Position numbers and translations under genes: made by a program. A stretch of 64,000 bases of DNA from positions 6,994,001 to 7,058,000 of the forward strand of contig NZ_FNSY01000001.1 in NCBI RefSeq assembly GCF_900105515.1, in the 5' to 3' direction. The notes under the pieces are model-generated. The model ran no database searches, was not told the DNA's origin, and was given only the letters and a program-made list of their open reading frames with translations. The DNA is from Streptomyces sp. 2131.1. Its GTDB lineage: Bacteria > Actinomycetota > Actinomycetes > Streptomycetales > Streptomycetaceae. Position 1 is the stretch's first letter. Each line of letters opens with the position of its first letter. Below are positions 35,041 through 42,826 of the stretch, piece by piece.

Positions 35041-35460
35041 TCACTCCTGTTGAGCGGGGAGAGGGAATGCCGCCACGCTGGCACCCGGGAGCCCTTGGGA
35101 ACAACACCGCATATGTAAAAGGAGGTTGAGCTGGACTAAACCTCCCGGCAAATCCGCCTGCGCGGAAGCGCGGTGAAGCACATTGCGCCACGGTCCGCAC
35201 GTTCAGCCCTGGCCGATCAGGTGCTGGGGCAGACCTGCCCAGGGGTCAGGTGGTCAGTGTCCACTCGTACATCGCCGCCTCCAGCAGCGCTCAGTCCCGG
35301 GGCCCGGGGGAGGGCGACGCGCGTCGGCTGAAGCCGCACGTCCGGGGTAACCGCTTCAACGTGCTTGCTCTGACCGCCTACCGCTCGGCGCAACGACCGT
35401 TTGGGCATTCGTGGTTGCCATTCTCGTCGTGCTGGTGGCCGGTTGGTACATTCAGCGCCG
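35041..35460. other. promoter region of the hydrolase operon, then no supported gene
   Basis: GGAGGTT (from 35122) and AACCTCC (to about 35146) form an imperfect hairpin around the likely promoter of the leftward operon. The rest, up to the duplicated region starting near 35463, shows no credible gene. Confidence 0.35.
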
Positions 35461-35462
35461 AC

Positions 35463-35721
35463 GGTAGTCGCAACGCCTCCAGACCTATCTCCCCGGCGTA
35501 GTAGGCCGGCCTCCATGGACGGCAAGGGTGGGAGCCTGAGCGGATCACTGCCCTCACGGACCGGTGACAAAGCGACTTACCCAGCGCCCCGGCGTATGGC
35601 GGCGGCCCGATGCATTGACCGGACGCGTCGCGGTCGAGGGTGCCGGTAGCCTCCGTCAAGAAGTGGTGCGGCAGCGAGTCGGCAGGGCGACGGTGCAGGC
35701 CGCGGCGACGAGGGGGGCTGT
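35463..35721. repeat. upstream part of the duplicated LysR region
   Basis: This stretch matches 24590-24829 in patches (for example GGTGCCGGTAGCCTCCGTCA against GAGTGCCGGTAGCCTCCGTCA less one base, and GAGGGGGGCTGTGTGGAGCG in both). With the LysR gene it forms a duplicated segment of about 1.1-1.2 kb, in the same orientation, about 10.9 kb apart. Confidence 0.6.
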
Positions 35722-36633
35722 GTGGAGCGGTACGAGATCGAGACTTTCCTCGCTCTGGCCGATGAGCTGCACTTTGCACGGACCGCCGAGCGGCTGGGCG
35801 TCACTCCCGGTCGGGTCAGCCAGACGATCAAGGCGCTGGAGCGGCGGATTGGTGGCGCGCTGTTCGAGCGCAGCAGTCGTCATGTCCGGCTGACGCCGGT
35901 TGGCGAACAGTTCCGCGATGATCTGGCACCTGCCCATCAGCGGATGCTGTGCGCCTTGGCCGACGCGAGGGCGGCCTACGGGAGCCTCGGTGAGGTGCTG
36001 CGTATCGGCTTCACGGCCCCGTGGTCCGGGGAACTCGTCCTGCGGTCCGCCGAGACGTTCCTCGCCCGGTATCCGCGCTGCACCGTCGAGCCCCACGAGG
36101 TCGCCTACCACCTGGTCGTGACGGCCTTGTGGGAGCGGCAGATCGACGTGGCGGTCGCGGTGCCGCCCGTCGACTTGACCGGCATCACCGTGGGGCCGGT
36201 TCTCTCCCGTGAACGTCTGGCGCTCGTCGTGCCCGCTTCGCATCCCCTGGCACGGCGGGAAACCGTGTCCCTTGAGGACCTGGCCCTCCTGCCGCTGGTC
36301 ACCGCCTGTGGGATGCCCCGGTTGTGGGGCGACCGGCTGTTTCCGTCTCGTACACCTCTGGGACTGCCTGTTGAGCACGGCCTGACCGCGGGCGGCTGGC
36401 AGGGTGTGCTCCTGCTCGTCGCGGCGGGCAGAGGCGCCACCGTCGCCCCTCTCCGATCGGAGCCCTACCAGGCACGTGCCGGCCTCGCCTACGTGCCGTT
36501 CGAGGACGCAGATCCGGTCGAGTACGCGCTGATGTGGCGGACAGACAACCGCTCAGCCGGGCTGCGCGCCCTCGCCCGGACCGTCGCCGACACAAGTGAT
36601 GGTCAGCTGATGCGCCGGCTCGACTCGATCTGA
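35722..36633 (+). CDS. LysR family transcriptional regulator
   Basis: A 303-aa LysR protein, intact. The HTH is YEIETFLALADELHFARTAE, RLGVTPGRVSQTIKALERRI and GGALFERSSRHVRLTPVGEQ. The effector domain includes LRIGFTAPWSGELVLRSAET, VAVAVPPVDLTGITVGPVLS and GWQGVLLLVAAGRGATVAPL, ending DADPVEYALMWRTDNRSAGL. GTG 35722 after GAGGGGGG is the start. A frameshifted, deleted paralogue with shared upstream DNA lies at 24590-25657. No divergent partner gene is next to it, so its target is unclear. Confidence 0.92.
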   Translation: MERYEIETFLALADELHFARTAERLGVTPGRVSQTIKALERRIGGALFERSSRHVRLTPVGEQFRDDLAPAHQRMLCALADARAAYGSLGEVLRIGFTAPWSGELVLRSAETFLARYPRCTVEPHEVAYHLVVTALWERQIDVAVAVPPVDLTGITVGPVLSRERLALVVPASHPLARRETVSLEDLALLPLVTACGMPRLWGDRLFPSRTPLGLPVEHGLTAGGWQGVLLLVAAGRGATVAPLRSEPYQARAGLAYVPFEDADPVEYALMWRTDNRSAGLRALARTVADTSDGQLMRRLDSI

Positions 36634-36907
36634 ACCAAGGTCTTTGCCCGGGCGCCGACCGCGACACTTCGCAGGACAGCCACCGCGCGCCATAGCTGAG
36701 GACTGAGCGGATGTCAGGTCGTTGGCGGACGGGTCGGCGTCCCCTGCCCCTGGCCTTGGTCGCCGGGCGAGTGGGGACGTCGTCAGCCGCCGCGTCTCAG
36801 CTTCCGTGAGGGTCCTGTACGAGAGGACGACCGCCGGAAGCGTGCCCGTGATCTTCCGTCCGCTCCTCCGAGTCCCGCCCACCAGGCGACACTGATGCCC
36901 AGCACAG

Positions 36908-36951
36908 GCAGAGTCTTCTCTGCAGAGAGCCATATGCAGAGAAGACTCTGC
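36908..36951. promoter_or_regulatory. twin ArsR-type operators in a 44-bp inverted repeat
   Basis: Two sites GCAGAG-N4-CTCTGC, each a perfect palindrome, lie at 36908-36923 and 36936-36951 (28 bp from start to start). Because their 4-bp centres are complementary (TCTT and AAGA), the whole block is also an inverted repeat with 17-bp arms. It ends 16 bp before the ATG of the arsR-type gene, so it must overlap that gene's promoter; the gene has no clear Shine-Dalgarno and may be leaderless. Confidence 0.8.
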
Positions 36952-36967
36952 AATCTATGCTGTTGGC

Positions 36968-37573
36968 ATGTCCGACGAACCGGAACGCGCCTCACACCCC
37001 GCCAAGCCCACCCGGCGCATCGACGCGCGCAGCCTGCGGGGACTGGCCCATCCGCTGCGGATGAACATCTTTGAGCTGCTCAGCCTGGACGGTCCGGCTA
37101 CCGCCACCAGGCTCGCTGAACGCCTCGGGGAGAACACCGGCACCGTCAGTTGGCACTTGCGCCACCTCGCCGAGCACGGCTTCATCGAGGAGGAGACCGG
37201 ACGGGGCTCGAAACGCGAGCGCTGGTGGAGAAGGGCCGACGTCTCCAATGAGCTGAACACCGCCGATTTCCGCGACGATCCCGACACCCGGGGCGCGCTG
37301 TCGGTCTACCTGCACGAGCTGCTGCAGCAGCACTTCAACCGGGTCGTGAACTACATCGGCGAGGACTGGGACGACACATGGCGGAGCGCCGGCACCGTAT
37401 CGGACTGGAGTGACCTGCGGATGACCCCGAAACAGCTGGAGGCACTCAACGCGGAGCTGATGGCCGTTATCGCCCGCCATACCCCTGCTCCGGACGCCGA
37501 GCCCGCCCCGGACGCGCTCCCCGTCGTCGTCCAGCTCCAGTCCTTCCCGCGCAAGCAGCGTGGCTCCGCATGA
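36968..37573 (+). CDS. ArsR-type HTH transcriptional regulator
   Basis: A 201-aa protein. The winged helix is DARSLRGLAHPLRMNIFELL, then GPATATRLAERLGENTGTVS and WHLRHLAEHGFIEEETGRGS with RERWWR, the pattern of ArsR/HTH_20 regulators (LxHPxRxxIlxLL, T.VSxHLxxLxxxGxV). No metal-binding cysteines are seen in the helix, so an organic ligand is more likely than a metal. The C-terminal part is helical and ends PVVVQLQSFPRKQ. Its stop overlaps the MFS start (ATGA), so the two are translationally coupled and controlled by the twin operators at 36908. Confidence 0.92.
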   Translation: MSDEPERASHPAKPTRRIDARSLRGLAHPLRMNIFELLSLDGPATATRLAERLGENTGTVSWHLRHLAEHGFIEEETGRGSKRERWWRRADVSNELNTADFRDDPDTRGALSVYLHELLQQHFNRVVNYIGEDWDDTWRSAGTVSDWSDLRMTPKQLEALNAELMAVIARHTPAPDAEPAPDALPVVVQLQSFPRKQRGSA

Positions 37574-38883
37574 GCCACGGCATACGCGGCGGCCTCCTGC
37601 GTCGCCACCACGATTTCCGACTGCTGTGGTGCGGCGAGACCGCCGGCAAGTTCGGCGCGTCCGTCACCGGGGTGGCGATGCCGCTTGTCGCCGTCTCCAC
37701 CCTGCACGCCAATACGTTCGAGGTCGGCCTGTTGGGCGCCGCAGCCTGGGCCCCCTGGCTGATCATCGGGCTCCCGGTCGGTGTCTGGGTGGACCGGCTG
37801 CGCCGCCGACCGATCATGCTGGCCACCGCCGCAGTCTCCCTCGTACTCTTCGCAGGCATCCCGGTCGCCGCATGGTCCGGCCGGCTGAGTACCGGGTTGT
37901 TGCTGGCCGTCGCCCTCCTGGCAGGCACGGCAGCGGTGTTCTTCCAGACCGCCTACACCGCCTATCTCCCCACCCTTCTGGAACCCGACGACCAGCCCGA
38001 GGGCAACGCCAAACTGCACGGCAGCGCATCCGCCGCGCAGATTGCCGGGCTCGGCTCCGGCGGTCTGATCGCAGAGCTGGCAGGTGCGGCGAACGGGATG
38101 TTCGCCAACGCCGCGACCTTCCTCGTCTCCCTCCTGTGCCTGGCAGGCATCCGACATCGCGAGCCGCGCACCACCAGGACCGGACAGCGCCGGACCTCAC
38201 TGGTCGGTGAGGTCCGCGAGGGCCTGCGGTTGATCGCCTACGACGCCTGGTTCCGTACGTTCACCCTCTTCGGAGCCGCCTCCAACATGGCCCTCATGGG
38301 ATACCAGTCGATCCAAGTGGTCTTCCTGGTCCGCAGCGTGGGCCTGACCCCGGGGGCGGTCGGCGTACTCGTCGCGGCGACCAGCGCAGGAGGCGTAGCC
38401 GGGGCCTTCGCCGCGCGCCGGATCGCTCACCGGATCGGCACCGCCCGCGCGACCTTGCTGTTCGAGCTGGGACTTCCCTCACTCGGTCTGCTCATCCCGT
38501 TGACCACCGGCGGAGCCGGGATCGTGTTTTTTGTGACAGGTGGCTTCGGCGTCAGCGCGGGCGTCGTCGCCGGCAACATCATCAAGGTGAGCTTCCAGCA
38601 ACGCTACTGCCCGCCGGATCTCCTCGGCCGTCTCACCGCGAGCACAGCATTTCTCAGCTACGGAGCGATTCCCATCGGAGCACTGCTCGGCGGCGTGCTC
38701 GGAACCGCGCTCGGCCTCCGTACCGCCATGGCCATCACCACAGCGGGGATCCCGCTCGCCGCACTGATCCTGCTCTTCTCCCCGATCCGGCACTCCCGAG
38801 ACCTGCCCATCTCCCACCAGCCAAAGAGCAATTTCAAACAGTTGCTGACCTCCGAGGGCGAACCGGTTCGACCTCTTCGCTAG
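37570..38883 (+). CDS. MFS transporter (MdfA/enterobactin-exporter-like, 12-TM)
   Basis: A 437-aa membrane protein. LRRHHDFRLLWCGETAGKFG then ASVTGVAMPLVAV is the start of many actinobacterial MFS exporters. The loop 2-3 motif appears as VGVWVDRLRRRPIM, then many hydrophobic segments, for example GLLLAVALLAGTAAVFFQTA, LLIPLTTGGAGIVFFVTGGF and GAIPIGALLGGVLGTALGL. About 12 membrane spans. Likely exports the ligand of the upstream ArsR-type regulator, with which its start codon overlaps by 4 bases. Confidence 0.9.
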   Translation: MSHGIRGGLLRRHHDFRLLWCGETAGKFGASVTGVAMPLVAVSTLHANTFEVGLLGAAAWAPWLIIGLPVGVWVDRLRRRPIMLATAAVSLVLFAGIPVAAWSGRLSTGLLLAVALLAGTAAVFFQTAYTAYLPTLLEPDDQPEGNAKLHGSASAAQIAGLGSGGLIAELAGAANGMFANAATFLVSLLCLAGIRHREPRTTRTGQRRTSLVGEVREGLRLIAYDAWFRTFTLFGAASNMALMGYQSIQVVFLVRSVGLTPGAVGVLVAATSAGGVAGAFAARRIAHRIGTARATLLFELGLPSLGLLIPLTTGGAGIVFFVTGGFGVSAGVVAGNIIKVSFQQRYCPPDLLGRLTASTAFLSYGAIPIGALLGGVLGTALGLRTAMAITTAGIPLAALILLFSPIRHSRDLPISHQPKSNFKQLLTSEGEPVRPLR

Positions 38884-38911
38884 CTCTTCGTCGCGGGGAT
38901 AGGGTCCGGGC

Positions 38912-39469
38912 ATGTATCCGATCTGTCGCACCAGCGCCCGCCTCGGTCTGCGTGAACTCTCCCACGAGGACGTCGATGCGGTGCTGGCCATCTACGGCAG
39001 CGTCGCAGCCACCGAGCACATGTCCTTCGCCCCGCGCACGCGCGATCAGGTCGAACAGATCGTGTCGGAATTCGTCGCTTCGGCACAGCAGACGCCTCGT
39101 AACCTGTACGCGCTGGGGGTGGTCCAGCAAGACTCGGGTGAGGTGATCGGGTTCGGCCGCCTCGCCATTGATCCTCATCAGCCGCGTGGGGCCACGATGG
39201 GCTTCGCACTCCGCCCCGACACCTGGGGGTCTGGTTTCGGACTCGAGACGGTCCGACTGCTCCTCGGCTTGGGGTTCGAGGAACTCGACTTCCATCGTAT
39301 CTGGGGGGCACGGTCCCCGCGCAACGCAGCGTCAGCAAAGACCCTGACCGCTGCGGGGATGGTCGAGGAAGGAATCATTCGCGAGCACATTTTGAAGGCC
39401 GGCCAATGGCGTGACTCCATCGTCCACGCCATCCTCGACCGCGAGTGGAGAGAACGGGCCGCTCAGTAG
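38912..39469 (+). CDS. GNAT family N-acetyltransferase (RimJ/RimL-like)
   Basis: A 185-aa enzyme with ARLGLRELSHEDVDAVLAIY, then GEVIGFGRLAI, MGFALRPDTWGSGFGLETVR (acetyl-CoA-binding motif A, Q/RxxGxG/A replaced by WGSGFG), LLLGLGFEELDFHRIWGARS and NAASAKTLTAAGMVEEGIIR. This is the RimJ/RimL-type pattern. It transfers an acetyl group to an amine; the substrate is not predictable. It starts 29 bp after the MFS gene on the same strand and may be read from the arsR promoter. A terminator follows at 39475. Confidence 0.92.
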   Translation: MYPICRTSARLGLRELSHEDVDAVLAIYGSVAATEHMSFAPRTRDQVEQIVSEFVASAQQTPRNLYALGVVQQDSGEVIGFGRLAIDPHQPRGATMGFALRPDTWGSGFGLETVRLLLGLGFEELDFHRIWGARSPRNAASAKTLTAAGMVEEGIIREHILKAGQWRDSIVHAILDREWRERAAQ

Positions 39470-39474
39470 CACAC

Positions 39475-39492
39475 GGCCCCCACGAGGGGGCC
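39475..39492 (+). terminator. hairpin after the GNAT gene
   Basis: GGCCCCC-ACGA-GGGGGCC, perfect 7-bp GC stem, six bases after the stop codon. Probably ends the arsR-MFS-GNAT transcript. Confidence 0.7.
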
Positions 39493-39594
39493 CTGATCCG
39501 CCGCGGTGCTGACGGCCGTGTGAACGGTTAGCGGTGGGATGTCGAGCGTCGCTCGTCGTCGGGCGCGTGGCGCGGGTAATGCGACGAAAGGCTA

Positions 39595-39672
39595 TGCGTC
39601 CGGCTGTAGCGGTCTCCGATCCGGAAGTAACGGCTCGACTCGCGCCCACTGCGCATCCGTCAATGGCATGCC
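39595..39672 (-). pseudogene. IS5-family transposase N-terminal scrap
   Basis: The minus strand from an ATG near 39672 reads MPLTDAQWARVEPLLPDRRP then LQPDA and a stop. MPLTDAQWARxEPLLPDR is the start of many Streptomyces IS5-family transposases. Only about 25 codons remain. Confidence 0.65.
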
Positions 39673-39963
39673 TGGACCAACGACCAGGCGAACTGGAGGC
39701 AGCGGCTACCCGTCGCTGAAGCCGGCCGGGTCGACAGCTGTCCACTAAAAGAGCGTTTTATACTGAGATAGGTGTTTCGTTGCGGTTCAGATGGCGAGTG
39801 GGATCGGATCGGCTGGGGTGCGAATGCCTGTTGTGGCGGGCGGGGCGGGTGACGGCTTGCGAAGGCCTGTTTCGGGTCTTCGCTCCTGTCTGATCCCAAC
39901 ACGCCCCCGGTCGCACCTGTTTGCGCCCTGCCACGGGATGGCGGGCATCGGTATTACAGAAAC

Positions 39964-40950
39964 ATGCCTCACAGACCGCGGCCGTATCCGAGCGACCTGT
40001 CCGATGCCCGCTGGGCACTACTGGAACCAACTCTGACAGCCTGGCGGGCAGAACGAAGAGGGAAGGGCCTGGACATCGGCCTGCCGCCCGAACACTACCT
40101 GCGGCGGATCATGGACGCCATCCTCTACGTCGACCGCACCGGCATTCCGTGGAGGTACCTGCCGCACGACTTCGCCCCATGGGAAACCGTCTACGGATAC
40201 TTCGCCGCCTGGCAGAAGCACGGCGTCTTCGACCAGCTAAACGGCCTCCTGCGCCGACTGGTCCGAAAGGCCGAAGGCCGCGACCCCGAACCCACCGCCT
40301 GCATACTCGACGCTCAGAGCGTCAAGACCTCAGCCAACGTGCCCGCTGCTGGTCAGGGCATCGACGCGGGCAAGAAGATCGCAGGCCGTAAACGCCACAT
40401 CGGCGTCGATACCGCCGGGCTGCTCCTGGCCGTACTGGTCACTGCCGCCAGCGTCTCCGACAACATCGGCGGTATCCACCTGCTCTCGAACATCGCCGAT
40501 AGCCACCCTCGCGTCGCGAAAGCGTGGGCCGACAGCGGCTACCGCACCAAGGTAATCGATCACGGTGCCACCCTCGGCATCGACGTTGAAGTCACCCGCC
40601 GTGACCCCACCCAGAAGGGCTTCAAGGTGATTCCGCGACGCTGGATCGTCGAGCGGACCTTCGGCTGGCTCATGCATCACCGCCGTCTCGCCCGCGACTA
40701 CGAAACCCACCCGCACCGCTCCGAAGCCATGATCCGCATCGCGATGATCGACCTGATGAGCCGCAGACTCACGCGTGAAGCCCACGCTGAACTGGCGCGA
40801 CACATAGCTCCCCCCGGACGTGCCTCAGCAGTGAGGCGTCAGCCCCCGTCAAAGCCGCGGAAGGTTCCTGATACATCAGCGGCATCGGCGAAGTCCGCAA
40901 AGTCCATATTGGCGATGCTGAGGTTGGCTGACACGTCAGGAAACCACTGA
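39964..40950 (+). CDS. IS5-family transposase
   Basis: A 328-aa transposase: RPYPSDLSDARWALLEPTLT, IMDAILYVDRTGIPWRYLPH, VYGYFAAWQKHGVFDQLNGL, CILDAQSVKTSANVPAAGQG (first Asp in LDAQSVK), GKKIAGRKRHIGVDTAGLLL, AWADSGYRTKV (second Asp) and PRRWIVERTFGWLMHHRRLA (Glu in VERTFGW). The catalytic DDE set is complete. After RRLTREAHAELARH the last 45 or so residues are encoded by DNA antisense to the DUF6924 gene and are low-complexity, so the native C-terminus may have been extended. Confidence 0.88.
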   Translation: MPHRPRPYPSDLSDARWALLEPTLTAWRAERRGKGLDIGLPPEHYLRRIMDAILYVDRTGIPWRYLPHDFAPWETVYGYFAAWQKHGVFDQLNGLLRRLVRKAEGRDPEPTACILDAQSVKTSANVPAAGQGIDAGKKIAGRKRHIGVDTAGLLLAVLVTAASVSDNIGGIHLLSNIADSHPRVAKAWADSGYRTKVIDHGATLGIDVEVTRRDPTQKGFKVIPRRWIVERTFGWLMHHRRLARDYETHPHRSEAMIRIAMIDLMSRRLTREAHAELARHIAPPGRASAVRRQPPSKPRKVPDTSAASAKSAKSILAMLRLADTSGNH

Positions 40951-41261
40951 GCCGGAACCCTGAACGTTCGCCCAGGTTCGTCCCACAGGTCCACGGCCAA
41001 AAGAGGGTGATCCGGATCCTCCATCGTGGTCGCGTCCGCAAGGAACAAGTCGACGATCCGGTCGTCTTCTTCCGCAGCAGCTTCTTCGTCCAGCAGTGCC
41101 TGGACGTCCACGGCAGCGAAGCGAACGTCGCTGACATACGTGGCATGGGGATACTCGCCAGCAGCGTCGAGTGCGATACGCACCGCATCCCAGGCCCCGT
41201 CGTCACCGAAGTCGGTACGCAGGATCAGCGACGTTAGATCATCGGGCTGAGGCAGAGGCAT
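40839..41261 (-). CDS. DUF6924-like protein (140 aa)
   Basis: From ATG 41261 the protein reads MPLPQPDDLTSLILRTDFGD, DGAWDAVRIALDAAGEYPHA, VDLFLADATTMEDPDHPLLA, VDLWDEPGRTFRVPAQWFPD and NLSIANMDFADFADAADVSG ending FRGFDGG. The pattern LxLRTDF-DxxAW, DxxTxxxPxHPxLxVDL, NLSxANMDFxxFAxxxDxxGxFRGF is that of DUF6924 proteins (recalled, not searched), small acidic actinobacterial proteins of unknown function. Its stop lies 38 bp beyond the point where the transposase stops resembling its family. It sits inside the inverted repeats of the IS5 element. Confidence 0.7.
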   Translation of the reverse strand: MPLPQPDDLTSLILRTDFGDDGAWDAVRIALDAAGEYPHATYVSDVRFAAVDVQALLDEEAAAEEDDRIVDLFLADATTMEDPDHPLLAVDLWDEPGRTFRVPAQWFPDVSANLSIANMDFADFADAADVSGTFRGFDGG

Positions 41262-41558
41262 GAACGCGATCTTCTCACCCGGCGCTGACATCGACCCCGG
41301 CAGGCTCAGGGCACCCGCACTGCGTCGACGTGACCTCCCAGACCTTGACCGGCTGATCGGCATTACCAAACACCCCTGCCGGGACAAAACGCTCTTTAAG
41401 CGGTCGAGTTGGCCAGTTGAGCGCTGGGCATCGACGGCGGTGGCGAGTTGGTCGGCGTGGACGTCGAGGAGCGGCTTCAGCTGCTGGTAGAAGGGCACCC
41501 TGTTCCGTCGGCCTCACGCGGTGCAGGGACGCGGACCAGCTTCCCGGGGTGCACCGCT

Positions 41559-42086
41559 TCAGCCGGAATCTGCCTCCTTGCGCTCGTCCGCGATTCCCGC
41601 GAAGACGATCTGGCGGTCCGTGGCGCGGGCGGCGCCGTATGCGGCAGCGGAGAGAAAGCTGTTGGCCCGTGCGAGATAGCGGAAGTCCTGGCCGCGGGCC
41701 GCCCAGAGAAGCATCTGAGCCGCGTTGACGCTCCGGTACGCAGCGTCAACGAGCGCGCCGGAACTGCACCCGCTTTGTGGGGGCATGGGGCTTTCCAGAT
41801 AGGAGACCCGCACATCGTGGTCTGCCGGCCCCATCAGGGCTGCGACTTCGAGTAGATGGCGAACCTGCTTGAGGCTCGCTTCGATGTCGCCGTATACGTC
41901 ACGGCCCGTCGCGATCGCATCCCTGGCCTCGCAATCCCGGCATGTCTCTTCGGAGCAACGATGCTCCTTCACCGCGCACGACGGGGCAGGAGAAGGTTCG
42001 TACGGCTCGCCCTGATGTGGCATCCGCGCCATGAAGTGCCCGACGTGGTCGATCAGTTCCTCGTTCACGAGGCCACGATGGACCAC
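41559..42086 (-). CDS. hypothetical protein with a Cys-rich N-terminal segment (up to 175 aa)
   Basis: The frame starts at GTG 42086; ATG 42032 (MARMPHQGEPYEP) is an alternative. A Cys/His-rich stretch, CAVKEHRCSEETCRDCEARD, suggests a small metal site. Then VYGDIEASLKQVRHLLEVAA, LVDAAYRSVNAAQMLLWAAR and DFRYLARANSFLSAAAYGAA form long helices. No family is recognised. No strong ribosome site is visible, so this could be the remaining part of a larger gene. Confidence 0.5.
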   Translation of the reverse strand: MVHRGLVNEELIDHVGHFMARMPHQGEPYEPSPAPSCAVKEHRCSEETCRDCEARDAIATGRDVYGDIEASLKQVRHLLEVAALMGPADHDVRVSYLESPMPPQSGCSSGALVDAAYRSVNAAQMLLWAARGQDFRYLARANSFLSAAAYGAARATDRQIVFAGIADERKEADSG

Positions 42087-42361
42087 ATATCCACGACCGT
42101 CCGACCAGAATCACCCAATTGGCCCACAGTCCACCTGTCCCAACAGATCAACTGGCTGCTGACGCTCAGCTGGCCAACTGAAGCGCTCAGTCACAGGCCC
42201 GGACCGATCGGTCCGGGCCGACGGGCTGTTCGGAGACGACGGCGAACAGGTCGACTTCGAGAATTGCGTCCGTCTACTTCGGTTACAGCAAAACAATGAT
42301 TCTTTTTAGTAATTTTCCAAACCTTTTCGCTGGAATGAGAGCATTTTCCAGGCGTGGCCGG

Positions 42362-42450
42362 GCTTTCCGTTTGGCGGCGTCGGGTGAGATGCCGATGGCG
42401 GGAAAGGTGTTCGCCACCGGCATCTCACCCGACGCCGCCAAACGGAAAGC
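42362..42450. repeat. very long near-perfect hairpin (39 of 40 base pairs)
   Basis: Arms 42362-42393 and 42419-42450 are perfect complements over 32 bp (starting GCTTTCCGTTTGGCGGCGTC). The pairing goes on inward for seven more pairs with one mismatch, leaving a loop of about 10 nt. Because it is a palindrome, both strands can encode GISPDAAKRKA: plus MPMAGKVFATGISPDAAKRK, minus MPVANTFPAIGISPDAAKRK. It lies in unusually AT-rich surroundings upstream of the 87-aa gene. Confidence 0.9.
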
Positions 42451-42562
42451 AACCGCGCACCCCATCTGACCTGCTGATTTAACTTTCGCACCCCCGTGGT
42501 CTCCCCTGATCGTGGTTCTACCGGGAAACACCGGCCCACCATCAAGGCGAGAGGAAAGTCCC

Positions 42563-42826
42563 ATGGGGGAAAATGCGAAGAAGACCGCTGACAGCAAGCA
42601 GCGTCTGGTGAGCACGAGCAAGGCCGAACCCAGGTGGCGTGAGGCCCGGTGGGAGTGGCGCCGTCCGGGGCTCTTCGAAGTGACGAGCATTGCGAGCGTC
42701 GTTCCGGTCGGCACGATGATGGGTGGCTATCTCGATGAGGGCCCCGCAATGAAGATCACGGCGGGAGTGCTCGTACTGAATGCGGTCATTGGGCTTGCTA
42801 CTGAGGTTGAACTCGTGGAGTCGTAG
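42563..42826 (+). CDS. small hypothetical protein, 3' end supplied by an IS630 terminus (87 aa)
   Basis: ATG 42563 follows GAGAGGAAAG. The protein has a basic N-terminal half (KTADSKQRLVSTSKAEPRWR, EARWEWRRPGLFEVTSIASV) and one possible membrane segment (MKITAGVLVLNAVIGLAT). The final codons, TEVELVES, are read from the left inverted repeat of the IS630 element at 42801, so the native C-terminus has been replaced. Unknown family. Codon use looks genuine. Confidence 0.55.
   Translation: MGENAKKTADSKQRLVSTSKAEPRWREARWEWRRPGLFEVTSIASVVPVGTMMGGYLDEGPAMKITAGVLVLNAVIGLATEVELVES

Larger units (their letters stand above)
39749..41396. mobile_element. IS5-family element with 11-bp inverted repeats, TAA duplication and a passenger gene
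   Basis: AAGAGCGTTTT at 39749-39759 and its complement AAAACGCTCTT at 41386-41396 are flanked by TAA on both sides (39746-39748 and 41397-41399), as expected for IS5 (TNA target). Between them lie a full-length IS5-type transposase (39964-40950, plus) and a DUF6924-type gene (40839-41261, minus), converging with overlapping 3' ends. At about 1.65 kb it is longer than a simple IS5 element, so the second gene seems to be cargo. The alternative is chance similarity of the right repeat. Confidence 0.6.
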
